Assembly: GCA_049889775.1 (NCBI GenBank)
Contig: JBMHCT010000043.1
Coordinates: 563,142-627,141 of the forward strand
Origin: Jejuia sp049889775
GTDB taxonomy: Bacteria > Bacteroidota > Bacteroidia > Flavobacteriales > Flavobacteriaceae
Direction of reading: 5' to 3'
Length of the DNA: 64,000 nucleotides
In this document: positions 1-8,888 of the stretch, in pieces
Position numbering within the stretch: position 1 is the first letter of the stretch
How the letters are laid out: every line of letters begins with the position of its first letter
The notes under the pieces: generated by a model
What the model was told of the DNA's origin: nothing
Database searches by the model: none
What the model saw: only the letters and a program-made list of their open reading frames with translations
Position numbers and translations under genes: made by a program

Positions 1-1797
1 CTTTGGCATACAGGGCATCAAGAAGATAAGGGGTCTCGTTATCCAAATCCCAAAATCCTTCAAAATGGAAAGTTTCTTGAAGGTACTAAAGATAAATATG
101 GCCCGGATTTGTTTTCAAATTTCTTAAATGATTTTGTAAACAAAGAAGATGAAAAGCCATTTTTTGTGTATTATCCTATGGCTTTAACACACGATCCTTT
201 TTCACCATCTCCTGAAACTCAAGATTGGGACGATTATGATAAACGGTTTGAAAACGACCCAAAACATTTTAAAAGTATGGTAGAGTATATGGATAAAATT
301 GTGGGACAAATTGTTAAAAATTTAGACGATAATGGACTTCGCGAAGAGACCTTAATTTTATTTTATTCTGATAACGGTACACATCAAAAGGTAACATCAC
401 TTTTAAATGGCAAACCCTATAAAGGCGGCAAAGGACTAACCCTTGAATCTGGAATTAAAGTGCCTTTTATTGCAAATTGGAAAGGCCATATCGAGGCAGG
501 TTCCAAAACAGATGAATATATAAGCGCAGTGGATTTTTTACCTACAGTTCTTGATGCAGGTGGTGTTGATATTTCTGAAATAGATCAAACTGATGGACAA
601 AGCTTTTTACAAGAGCTAAAGGGAGATAAATCAGAAAGGAGAGATTGGGTTTATATTGGCTATAATCCAAAACCTGGTATTGGTAAAGAACGTTTTGATT
701 TGCATGAGTTTGTTCTAAATTCGAATTATAAGTTGTATAGTGACGGGCGTTTATACAATACAACGAATGACTTTTTAGAACAGCAACCTTTAAAATCAGA
801 TGATATTTTAGAGAAAGAAAAGGAAGTCTCTAAGAAGTTCAAGCAAATTCTCGATTCCTTAAATAAGTATCCTTCATATGGTTACATTGAACGTTTAGAC
901 CCAGCCTTAGATAACATCATTTCTAAAGATGCTAAAATCCAATTAATGGCTCGAGGGTTCAATTGGTCCGAAGGACCAGTGTGGCTTCCCAAAGAAGAAA
1001 AAATTGTTTTTTCAGATGTTCCAGAAAACAAAATTTATGGTTGGAGTGAAAAAGAAGGACTTCATATTTACATGGAACCCTCCGCGTTTTCGACTGAAAA
1101 TAGAGATATCAAAGGCTCAAATGGATTGACTTTAGATAACGACGGTAATCTAGTTATTTGTCAAGTAGGAGATAGGATGATTAGTAGATTAGTGAGTTTA
1201 AAAGATGCCAATCACCCTAAATTCGAACCTATTGTTACAAAGTACAAGGGTAAGCGTTTCAATTCTCCGAATGATTTACTATATGACTCTAAAGGAAATT
1301 TATATTTTACTGATCCTTCTTTTGGTCTGGGCTCTAAAAAAAGCGAGGTTGGTTTTAATGGTGTTTACTTTTATAGTAATAATGGCGAAGTAATCCTTTT
1401 AGACAAAACTATAGACAAGCCAAACGGTATAGCACTTTCTCCTGATGAGAAAATATTATATGTGGCCGACTCTAATTTTGATATTCCATCAATTTGGGCC
1501 TATGATATTGTTGCTGATGGTATGGTAAAAAACAAACGACGTTTCTTTGATGCTAGAAAAGCATTAGCTAATAGTATTGACAAACAAAAAGCAGATGGTA
1601 TGAAATTGGATAAAAATGGCAATATATTTTTGGCAGGTCCAGGAGGTGTATTGGTTATAAATCCAGAAGGAAAACATCTAGGCACGATAAAACTAGATAA
1701 AAAAACGGGCAACTGTGAATTTACGGATGATGGAAAGTATCTTTTTATAACTTCAGACAATTATCTTTTAAGGGTAGAATTGAAACCACAAACTTAA
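1..1797 (+). CDS. Sulfatase fused to SMP-30/gluconolactonase-like domain (5' end outside window)
   Basis: The frame is open from base 1, so the N terminus, including the formylglycine-site motif, lies outside the window. Visible residues 1 to about 310 are the C-terminal part of a type I sulfatase: a metal-binding SDNGT motif near visible residue 123, then a KGGKG segment and the usual 'ESGIKVPFI' stretch. Visible residues from about 325 to the end form a six-bladed SMP-30/gluconolactonase/LRE propeller (FNWSEGPVW, SNGLTLDNDGN, NSPNDLLYDSKGNLYFTDP, KPNGIALSPDE). The linker shows no frame break, so this is one fused protein. Sulfatases remove sulfate esters from algal glycans, and SMP-30 proteins often hydrolyse sugar lactones. 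The neighbouring HTCS and downstream sus operon suggest a role in sulfated galactan breakdown. Substrate and true length are unknown. Confidence 0.88.
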   Translation, partial: LWHTGHQEDKGSRYPNPKILQNGKFLEGTKDKYGPDLFSNFLNDFVNKEDEKPFFVYYPMALTHDPFSPSPETQDWDDYDKRFENDPKHFKSMVEYMDKIVGQIVKNLDDNGLREETLILFYSDNGTHQKVTSLLNGKPYKGGKGLTLESGIKVPFIANWKGHIEAGSKTDEYISAVDFLPTVLDAGGVDISEIDQTDGQSFLQELKGDKSERRDWVYIGYNPKPGIGKERFDLHEFVLNSNYKLYSDGRLYNTTNDFLEQQPLKSDDILEKEKEVSKKFKQILDSLNKYPSYGYIERLDPALDNIISKDAKIQLMARGFNWSEGPVWLPKEEKIVFSDVPENKIYGWSEKEGLHIYMEPSAFSTENRDIKGSNGLTLDNDGNLVICQVGDRMISRLVSLKDANHPKFEPIVTKYKGKRFNSPNDLLYDSKGNLYFTDPSFGLGSKKSEVGFNGVYFYSNNGEVILLDKTIDKPNGIALSPDEKILYVADSNFDIPSIWAYDIVADGMVKNKRRFFDARKALANSIDKQKADGMKLDKNGNIFLAGPGGVLVINPEGKHLGTIKLDKKTGNCEFTDDGKYLFITSDNYLLRVELKPQT

Positions 1798-1799
1798 AT

Positions 1800-1832
1800 T
1801 TCAATATTTTACTATATTGAAATAATCTTTTT
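1800..1832 (+). terminator. Weak hairpin after the sulfatase gene
   Basis: TTCAATA (1800-1806) pairs with TATTGAA (1815-1821) and is followed by ATAATCTTTTTTTG. The stem is only 7 bp and AT-rich, so termination would be leaky. The HTCS gene begins 33 bases further on. Confidence 0.3.
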
Positions 1833-1864
1833 TGCGATCAGAATAGAATATCATATGTAATAAT

Positions 1865-4800
1865 ATGTGTAGTACTAAGTTTTTTTTGAATAGCAGCTTT
1901 CTTAAGTTTTTCGTGGCGATATTCACATACATTAGTGTTTGTGGAACTTCGGTAAACGCTCAATCTAAAGATTTAAAGTTTGAACATTTTATTGATGATA
2001 AAGGTTTTTCTCAACATTTAGTGATGAAGGTTATCCAAGATCTAGATGGCTATATTTGGGTTGGTACACTAAACGGACTTTATAAATATGATGGACAAAA
2101 ATTTATTGCATATAAGCATGAAATAAACAACCCGAATAGTTTAGTAAGTAACCTGATATATGAACTGGAGCTAGATGTAAACGGCAATATTTTAATAGGA
2201 ACTGGTAAGGGTTTGACTAAATATGATAGGCTAACTCAAAAATTCATAACCTATCCTGCAGCGCTTAAGAATGCTCGAATAAGTGCAATATGTCCTATGA
2301 GCAACGGAGATCTTTGGGTAGGTACTTCACATTCAGGTCTTTTCTACTTCAAAAGTGAAGATACTAAAGGGGAATATCCGGTTCAATATCTTCATAAACC
2401 TAATACAGAATCTAGCATTAGTAGTAACCAAATTCATTCTCTTGTTAAAGATGGTGCTGAAAATATTTGGATTGGTACTCTTAAAGGACTGAATAGGTTG
2501 ATTGATGCAAATGGCGTAAAAGAGTTTGTACGCTTCAAGGAAATTGATAAGAGCATAAAAGCTTTATTAGTGGATAGTACAGGTGCTTTGTTTGTGGGTA
2601 CTGTAGGACACCGTCTTTTAAAAGTTAATACTCCGGAAAAATATACTAAACCCAATCTAATTGAATATGTAGAATATTCGTTTGATTTGAAGAACTCTGA
2701 TACTGCGGAATCTGGTGGTATTATAACCATGTATGAAGGCTCAGATGAAAATCTATTTGTTGGGATACATGGTTATGGACTCTATTTACTTAATAAAAAA
2801 ACCCGCGAACACACAAATTATATCCATGATGCTAGGGTTGTTGAAAGCATAAGCAGTAATAATATTGAATCTATACTCGTAGATAGAACTGGCGTGTTAT
2901 GGGTAGGAACCGAAGGTGGCGGTTTAAATAAATGTGATTTAAAACAAAAACCAATTGCACATTTTGAACATAATATGCTTTCAGATAATTCCTTGAGCAA
3001 TTCCTTAATTAATTGCATCGCTAAAGAAAATGATAGTACATTTTGGATAGGAACGCAAGATGGTCTAAACCAGGTTAAATTTACCAATTCGACGTACAAT
3101 AATCCAGTTTTTAAGCGGTTTTACCGTGGAGATAAAACTATAACTTCACAATTAAAATCTGAGGAAAATGTATGGTCTGTTTTAAAGGATAGTGATGGTG
3201 ATTATTGGATGGGTGGCGTAAACAGTGTTGTGCGCATTCAAAAAAACGACAGGAACAAAACGCTTAGTTTTGAACGGACTGATTTTAATATGCTAGAGGT
3301 TAGTTCCATAATTGAAGATACGAAAGGTAATATTTGGTTTGGTTCCATGATAAACGGTCTCATTAAATGGCCAAAGCAGAAACTTGCCAATGGTTTATTT
3401 AACTATTCTAATCACATACATTATTTGCCAGATGCTGGAGATAGATATAGTATAAGTACAAAAGAAGTAAGTTGTCTATATCAAGATAGTAAAGAAAATA
3501 TATGGGTTGGTACTTTGCGTGGTGGTTTAAATTTGATTGTGCCAGGTGGTAAAAACGATAGAGATCAATTTGTAGCATTTCAGAATGACGCGAACAACGC
3601 AAATTCTTTAAGTCATAATTCGGTATTTTCTATATTAGAGGATAGAAATGGTATTTTTTGGATTGGAACTTACGGTGGTGGACTAAATAAAATGATTTTA
3701 CCTTCAGGTGGAAATTCTGAACCGATATTCAAACACTACACGGAAAAAGATGGACTGGTTAACAATGTAATTTATGGCATTTTAGAAGATGATGAGGGAT
3801 TATTATGGATAAGCACTGATAATGGAATTTCTTCTTTCAATCCAAAAACCGAGGAATTTAAAAATTTTAAAAAAGAAGATGGTCTAAAGGGAAATAATTT
3901 TAGACCAGGTGCATACTTTAAAAATGATGATGGCTATTTGTTTTTTGGTGGTTACAAGGGACTAAATATTTTTAACCCTAAAGCTTTAAAAGAAAATGAT
4001 ATTCTTGCTCCAGTGGTACTTACTGGCCTAAAAATAAAGGATGAAGTTGTAAAGATAGGTGAGACGTACAATGGACGTGTTATCTTGGATAAGAATCTGT
4101 CAAACATTTCAGAACCCATTACTTTACATCACGACGAAAATACCATTACCATTGATTTTGCAGCTTTACACTATGCTGCTCCAGAGAAAAACCAGTATAA
4201 GTATCAGTTAGAAGGATTTAATAAAGATTGGATACCATCGCAAAGCTCAACTTTTGCGCACTACACTAATCTTTCTCCTGGAAGTTATACATTTAAAGTG
4301 AAAGCCTCCAATAATGATGGCGTTTGGAACGATGAAGCGACCATACTTAAGTTCAAGATTAAACCTCCTTTTTGGCTATCTTGGTGGGCTTATTTAATTT
4401 ATGCATTAGGTCTCATAGCAATATTCTGGGGTATTCAATCCTACTTCCACTTGCGTTCTCAACAACGAGCTTCAAAACAGATTCAACAAGAAATAGAACA
4501 TGTAAATAAGCTCAAGTTGAAGTTTTTTACTAATATTTCGCACGAATTTAAAACGCCAATTACCCTTATTCTGAGTCCAATTGAAGAGTTAATGGAATCG
4601 TTCAGTAATAATGAAATTGTACAGTCTAAATTAAAAATTGTACAGCGTAACGCAAATTCTCTTTTACGTTTGGTAAATCAACTTATGGAATTCAGACGCA
4701 TTGAAGTGGGAGAAACTACTTTAAGTGCTTCAAAAGCAAATGTTGTAAGTTTCATAAAAGAGATTGCTTTATCTTTTCAGGTGCCAGCAAAAAAGAAAGA

Positions 4801-6121
4801 TATAGTTGTTTCATTTGAATGTTCTCTTAACACCTTACCTGTATGGTTTGACTGGGATAAGTTGGAAAAAATAATGAATAATCTTATTTATAATGCCATT
4901 AAGTTTACAACAGCTGGTGGTGAAATTAAAGTGAGAATAATCAAATCTCCAATAAACCAGGAAATTGAAATAGCGAAAAGAGCAGTTAGGACAGAATATG
5001 TTGAGATAAGCATTGAGGATACTGGCATAGGTATAGATAAAGATAAATTACCTTATGTTTTTCAAAGATTTTATCAAGTTAACCAGTCTAAAAGATTACC
5101 TCAAAAAGGTTCTGGTATTGGTTTAGCCCTTACTAAAGACTTAGTAGATCTTCATTACGGTGAAATACATGTAAACTCAGAGAAGGGTATAGGCTCCGTT
5201 TTTAAAATAAAATTACCATTAGGCAAGAAACATTTACTGCCAGAAGAGATATTGGACCTACAAAAACCCATTGAAGTAATAAATGAAGAAAGGGAGGATA
5301 CGGAATTATTAAGTACGGAAGAAAGTGTGTTTAATGACAACGATGCATTAGATAAGACTAAAAACAAAATACTAGTTGTAGATGATAATCCAGATATTCG
5401 TCTTTTTGTTAAAAATGGCTTATCAGAGAAATATAGAATTTTAGAGGCGGATAATGGAAAAATGGCATTAAATACTACTCTCAAAGAAATGCCAGATTTA
5501 GTAATAACAGATGTGCTTATGCCAGAAATGGATGGGGTAGAGTTAACTAGTAAACTGAAGAATAATGTAAGAACAAGTCATATTCCCGTAATTATGCTTA
5601 CGGCCTTAAATTCAGTAGAGCATAGAATAAATGGCTTGGAAGCTGGTGCAGATGCCTATATTCCCAAACCTTTTAGAATGAAACTACTGTCAACCAGGGT
5701 TAACAAATTAATTGCGTCTAGGGAGTTAATGAAACGTCGTTTTCAAACTGAGAAAGAGCTTACGCCGGATTATGTAACGCTTAACTCGGTAGATGAGACG
5801 TTTTTAAAACAGATTATGGAGCATATGGAGGAGAACATGGCCAACGAACAATATTGGGTAGATGAATTGGCTGCAGATATGAATACAAGCCGTTCAACCT
5901 TTTTTAGGAAGTTAAAGAGCTTAACGGGACAAGCACCTAATGATTTTATGCGTATTGTAAGATTAAAGCGAGCGGTTCAATTATTGGAACAGAATGAACT
6001 AACCATTGCTCAAGTTAGTTATATGGTTGGTTTTAGGCACCCTAACTATTTTGGAAAATGTTTTAGAAAGTTTTTTGGAGTTTCACCTTCCAACTACATA
6101 AAAGAAAAGGAAAAAGTATAA
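1865..6121 (+). CDS. Hybrid two-component system sensor/regulator (HTCS)
   Basis: One-protein signalling system that senses a glycan fragment in the periplasm and activates polysaccharide-utilization genes. Order of parts: signal peptide (residues 1-33, ending VNAQ), a long two-component-regulator propeller region with repeated 'IWVGT...GGLN' blades (about 40-720), a Y_Y_Y domain (about 730-830), one membrane helix (about 838-862), HisKA with the phospho-accepting His893 in HEFKTP, HATPase_c (GIGIDKDKLPYVFQRF and GSGIGLAL), a receiver domain starting VVDDNPDIR (about 1170) with phospho-Asp1216, and a C-terminal AraC-type helix-turn-helix (about 1310-1418). At 1418 residues it is full length for the class. 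Its likely targets are the sus operon at 9.9-20.6 kb and perhaps the sulfatase gene before it, but it is separated from the sus genes by housekeeping genes, so the link is inferred. Confidence 0.97.
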   Translation: MCSTKFFLNSSFLKFFVAIFTYISVCGTSVNAQSKDLKFEHFIDDKGFSQHLVMKVIQDLDGYIWVGTLNGLYKYDGQKFIAYKHEINNPNSLVSNLIYELELDVNGNILIGTGKGLTKYDRLTQKFITYPAALKNARISAICPMSNGDLWVGTSHSGLFYFKSEDTKGEYPVQYLHKPNTESSISSNQIHSLVKDGAENIWIGTLKGLNRLIDANGVKEFVRFKEIDKSIKALLVDSTGALFVGTVGHRLLKVNTPEKYTKPNLIEYVEYSFDLKNSDTAESGGIITMYEGSDENLFVGIHGYGLYLLNKKTREHTNYIHDARVVESISSNNIESILVDRTGVLWVGTEGGGLNKCDLKQKPIAHFEHNMLSDNSLSNSLINCIAKENDSTFWIGTQDGLNQVKFTNSTYNNPVFKRFYRGDKTITSQLKSEENVWSVLKDSDGDYWMGGVNSVVRIQKNDRNKTLSFERTDFNMLEVSSIIEDTKGNIWFGSMINGLIKWPKQKLANGLFNYSNHIHYLPDAGDRYSISTKEVSCLYQDSKENIWVGTLRGGLNLIVPGGKNDRDQFVAFQNDANNANSLSHNSVFSILEDRNGIFWIGTYGGGLNKMILPSGGNSEPIFKHYTEKDGLVNNVIYGILEDDEGLLWISTDNGISSFNPKTEEFKNFKKEDGLKGNNFRPGAYFKNDDGYLFFGGYKGLNIFNPKALKENDILAPVVLTGLKIKDEVVKIGETYNGRVILDKNLSNISEPITLHHDENTITIDFAALHYAAPEKNQYKYQLEGFNKDWIPSQSSTFAHYTNLSPGSYTFKVKASNNDGVWNDEATILKFKIKPPFWLSWWAYLIYALGLIAIFWGIQSYFHLRSQQRASKQIQQEIEHVNKLKLKFFTNISHEFKTPITLILSPIEELMESFSNNEIVQSKLKIVQRNANSLLRLVNQLMEFRRIEVGETTLSASKANVVSFIKEIALSFQVPAKKKDIVVSFECSLNTLPVWFDWDKLEKIMNNLIYNAIKFTTAGGEIKVRIIKSPINQEIEIAKRAVRTEYVEISIEDTGIGIDKDKLPYVFQRFYQVNQSKRLPQKGSGIGLALTKDLVDLHYGEIHVNSEKGIGSVFKIKLPLGKKHLLPEEILDLQKPIEVINEEREDTELLSTEESVFNDNDALDKTKNKILVVDDNPDIRLFVKNGLSEKYRILEADNGKMALNTTLKEMPDLVITDVLMPEMDGVELTSKLKNNVRTSHIPVIMLTALNSVEHRINGLEAGADAYIPKPFRMKLLSTRVNKLIASRELMKRRFQTEKELTPDYVTLNSVDETFLKQIMEHMEENMANEQYWVDELAADMNTSRSTFFRKLKSLTGQAPNDFMRIVRLKRAVQLLEQNELTIAQVSYMVGFRHPNYFGKCFRKFFGVSPSNYIKEKEKV

Positions 6122-6164
6122 TATTCCTCTTCATTTAGCGTCATTATGCTATATCAATGTTGTT

Positions 6165-6172
6165 TATATTTG
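6165..6172 (+). promoter_or_regulatory. -7 promoter box for the M90-type peptidase
   Basis: TATATTTG fits the Bacteroidota -7 consensus TAnnTTTG, 23 bases before the chosen GTG start. No clear -33 TTG was seen at the usual spacing. Confidence 0.45.
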
Positions 6173-6194
6173 TTTTAGAGCAATATTTTTTGAC

Positions 6195-7064
6195 GTGCTT
6201 ATAGAAAATCAAACTACATTTTCTTTTATCGGTAATCTTATACTCGTTATACTTCTTTGTTTTGTAGTGGTACTTGTTTTTCTACTGTTACGAAAGATAG
6301 TTGGTACAATTTTAGACGGTATTGAGATGATTTATGCACGTTTTACCAAGCGTCCAATACTGGTTCATTTTTATTTAGTTAAAAGTGCATTAAATAAATC
6401 CAATCGACTTGTTTTAGAAAAAGAAAGTAGCTTCTACAACAAATTAGAAAGAAGAGAGCAACGTTTTTTTAGACATCGCGTGGCCACTTTTATTAAAAAA
6501 ACCAATTTTGAAGGGAGAGAGGGTTTTACAATTACTGAAGACGTAAAAGTTAGAATAGCCATTGTTGCTATTATGTTAACTTTCGGTTTTAGAAACTATT
6601 TAATCAAATATTTAAAACACATAGTTGTTTATCCAACAACTTATTACTCAAGATTTAGTAAGTCTGAAAATAAGGGCGAATTTAATGCTAGATCTAAGAC
6701 TGTAGTCCTTTCATGGGATAATTTTATTGAAGGAAATAAAATCGATAACGATAGGTTAAATTTAGGTATTCATGAGTTTGCACATGCTATTCATTTTAAT
6801 AGTATAAAGAATGAAGATATCAATTCTATTTTATTTATTGACACATTTAATGAGCTTAGAGATTTATTGTCTTCGAATGATCGTTTAAAACAAAAACTAG
6901 CAACATCGGGATTAATAAGAAACTACGCATTTACTAATGATTCTGAGCTTTTAGCGGTTATATTAGAAACATTTATAGAAGCTCCTACTACTTTTAAATT
7001 ACAGTTCCCCAATATTTATAGTATGGTAAAGCAAATGCTGAATTATCATTTTAAGGGTTACTAA
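6195..7064 (+). CDS. MtfA/M90-like zinc metallopeptidase with N-terminal membrane anchor
   Basis: Residues 10-37 form a strongly hydrophobic segment that should anchor the protein. The rest resembles the M90/MtfA peptidase family, with the zinc motif HEFAH at residues 193-197 and a downstream acidic stretch (FTNDSELLAVILETFIE) that could supply the third zinc ligand. E. coli MtfA is a soluble aminopeptidase linked to control of the glucose PTS through Mlc; the substrate here is unknown and a PTS link should not be assumed in this phylum. The start is GTG. A -7 box 23 bases upstream supports this start, and the next internal Met would lose the membrane segment. Confidence 0.8.
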   Translation: MLIENQTTFSFIGNLILVILLCFVVVLVFLLLRKIVGTILDGIEMIYARFTKRPILVHFYLVKSALNKSNRLVLEKESSFYNKLERREQRFFRHRVATFIKKTNFEGREGFTITEDVKVRIAIVAIMLTFGFRNYLIKYLKHIVVYPTTYYSRFSKSENKGEFNARSKTVVLSWDNFIEGNKIDNDRLNLGIHEFAHAIHFNSIKNEDINSILFIDTFNELRDLLSSNDRLKQKLATSGLIRNYAFTNDSELLAVILETFIEAPTTFKLQFPNIYSMVKQMLNYHFKGY

Positions 7065-7146
7065 ATACCCTAGATGATATTTATCATACTTTTTTAGCTT
7101 TTTAATTTATAACTTTAGAATAAACTAATCTAAATATCAAGTAGTT

Positions 7147-7566
7147 ATGATACGAAAAGCACCAATTTCAATGATAATGACGGAGGATGTCATTACATTG
7201 AAGCGAAATGACAGCCTTGAAAAAGCCAAACGATTGTTTACACAATACCGAATTAGGCATATTCCTGTTGTTGAAAATCATACTATAATAGGCATGCTAA
7301 GTTATTCTGATTTGTTAAGACTAAGTTTTGCTGATATAACAAATGACGATGATAATGACGCGGATGTAATGGTATACAATATGTTTACAATTAACCAGGT
7401 AATGAAGAAAAAAATAATATGCGTTTCTCCCTCTAATTCAATAAAAGAAGTAGCGAAAGTATTGGCTACAAAGGAGTTTCATGCATTACCCGTTGTAAAT
7501 AACAATGAATTAGTAGGTATCGTAACAACTACAGATTTAATTAATTATCTTTTAGAACAGTTTTAA
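7147..7566 (+). CDS. Tandem CBS-domain protein
   Basis: Two CBS domains fill the whole 139-residue protein: residues 1-60 (PISMIMTEDVITL ... IPVVENHTIIGMLSYSDLLRL) and 75-139 (INQVMKKKIICVSPSNSI ... LPVVNNNELVGIVTTTDLINYL). Such pairs form a Bateman module that binds adenine nucleotides. No output domain is attached, so it probably acts by binding a partner. It converges on rpe with only 10 bases between stop codons. CBS-only proteins are common in flavobacteria; the function here is unknown. Confidence 0.9.
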   Translation: MIRKAPISMIMTEDVITLKRNDSLEKAKRLFTQYRIRHIPVVENHTIIGMLSYSDLLRLSFADITNDDDNDADVMVYNMFTINQVMKKKIICVSPSNSIKEVAKVLATKEFHALPVVNNNELVGIVTTTDLINYLLEQF

Positions 7567-7576
7567 AACTATATTT

Positions 7577-8239
7577 TTAGGAATTGGCTAAAGTTTTCAA
7601 ACGTTTTATAGTTTCTAGTTGGTTAGCACTTTTAAATATGTGACTGCCAGCTACGAAAACATCTGCGCCAGCTTCAACAAGTTTTTCAATATTCATGCCG
7701 GTAACACCACCGTCAATCTCAATGCGTGTATCTAAACCTTGATCGGAAATCATTTTACGCAGTTTTTTAACACGTGAATAGGTTATATCTTCAAATTTTT
7801 GTCCACCAAAACCAGGATTAATAGACATTAGAAGTATCATAAAGCATTCTGGTAAGATGTCTTCTAAGACAGAAACGGGAGTGGTTAGATTAAGTACAAT
7901 TCCCGCTTTGCAACCAGTTGCTTTTATTTGTCTTAAAGTTCTATGTAAATGCACAGTAGATTCATAGTGTACAGTTATAATATCTGCGCCTACTTTAGCG
8001 AATTCTTCAATATAGCGCTCTGGCTTTTCTATCATCAAATGAACATCAAGTGGCTTGGTGGCATGCTTTTTAATAGCCTGAATAACAGGCATACCATAAG
8101 ATATATTTGGTACAAAATGGCCGTCCATCACATCAATATGAAACCAGTCTGCATCACTGGCATTTACCATTTCAGTATCTCTTTGAAGATTCCCAAAATC
8201 GGCAGCAAGCATCGAAGGTGCAATTAATTTAGAGCTCAT
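7577..8239 (-). CDS. rpe: Ribulose-phosphate 3-epimerase
   Basis: Interconverts ribulose 5-phosphate and xylulose 5-phosphate in the pentose phosphate pathway. The 220 residues form a single TIM barrel of normal family length. Diagnostic pieces are APSMLAADF at the N terminus, 'DWFHIDVMDGHFVPN' with metal-binding His and Asp, 'LDVHLMI', 'MSINPGFGGQKF' and 'IEIDGGV'. The ATG at 8239 is preceded by a good promoter box at 8259-8266, which lies only a few bases beyond the stop of the upstream BLUF gene. Confidence 0.97.
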   Translation of the reverse strand: MSSKLIAPSMLAADFGNLQRDTEMVNASDADWFHIDVMDGHFVPNISYGMPVIQAIKKHATKPLDVHLMIEKPERYIEEFAKVGADIITVHYESTVHLHRTLRQIKATGCKAGIVLNLTTPVSVLEDILPECFMILLMSINPGFGGQKFEDITYSRVKKLRKMISDQGLDTRIEIDGGVTGMNIEKLVEAGADVFVAGSHIFKSANQLETIKRLKTLANS

Positions 8240-8258
8240 AGTATTAAACTTTACTTTG

Positions 8259-8291
8259 CAAAAATAGGGTTTTAAAAAAGGGACTATCCAA
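8259..8291 (-). promoter_or_regulatory. Promoter of rpe
   Basis: On the minus strand a TTG (8291-8289) is followed after 22 bases by TATTTTTG (8266-8259), matching the flavobacterial TTG-N17-23-TAnnTTTG pattern. It overlaps the 3' end of the BLUF gene, so rpe can be transcribed independently of it. Confidence 0.55.
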
Positions 8292-8694
8292 TTGTTTTTA
8301 TAAAGTTTTCAACCATGGTTATGAGTTCATTAGTAATTTTATGATTCGCATTCTTTAACCAGTTTAAATATGCCTTTAATTCTTTAAATTCACTGCTATC
8401 ACGAACTATTGTAAATCCAAAATTATACTCTTCAAATATGCGATATTCGGTATCCGTATTAATTACTTTTATTAAGTTTTTATGCCTATGGTCTTTAGAA
8501 ATACGGTTATACGTTTCATCTACATCTTTATGCGTTCCTTCTAAAACCTGTAGATAATTACCTTTGTGGTAGATCAGTATGCCAGAAATATTATTTTGAG
8601 CATTATTAGTTTTAGCTTTAGAATACATTTTTTTAATATTTTCAATGGAATCACTTTCTGTAGAGTTACTTATGTAACATATGGTTTTGAGCAT
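8284..8694 (-). CDS. BLUF-domain blue-light photoreceptor, single domain
   Basis: A short BLUF protein (136 residues) in which FAD-binding and light-sensing residues are kept: Tyr7, Asn31 and Gln49, with the same spacing as Tyr21, Asn45 and Gln63 of AppA. Typical BLUF text is visible: 'NNISGILIYHKGNYLQVLEG' and 'YNRISKDHRH'. The usual Trp-x-Met of beta-strand 5 is replaced by Tyr90-Asn-Phe92 in 'FEEYNFGF'. There is no attached output domain, only a C-terminal helical extension (about residues 100-136), as in other short BLUF proteins that signal by protein contact. It lies between rpe and the rpoD terminator. The partner is unknown. Confidence 0.9.
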   Translation of the reverse strand: MLKTICYISNSTESDSIENIKKMYSKAKTNNAQNNISGILIYHKGNYLQVLEGTHKDVDETYNRISKDHRHKNLIKVINTDTEYRIFEEYNFGFTIVRDSSEFKELKAYLNWLKNANHKITNELITMVENFIKTIG

Positions 8695-8780
8695 TACTTT
8701 GAAAATATTAAAGGTTCTCCATTTTTATGTAATGTAAGAAAATATCAATTACTAGCCAAGAATTAAATTACTCAGGTCTG

Positions 8781-8814
8781 GAAAAAATAAACCCGCGGTA
8801 ATCAGCCGCGGGTT
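8781..8814 (-). terminator. Terminator of rpoD
   Basis: A GC-rich perfect stem, AACCCGCGG (8790-8798) with CCGCGGGTT (8806-8814), is followed on the minus strand by TATTTTTTC. It lies between the rpoD stop and the BLUF start. Confidence 0.85.
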
Positions 8815-8888
8815 CTTTCATCAATCAAAAAACGAACAGTTATGTGTAACTGTTGTTACCGTAATTTAGTCGTTACACTTGATAGTAA

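Noticed and set aside
1865..4400. Internal tandem DNA repeats in the HTCS gene
   Set aside because: The recurring pattern is the protein-level propeller repeat of the sensor domain, not a DNA repeat.
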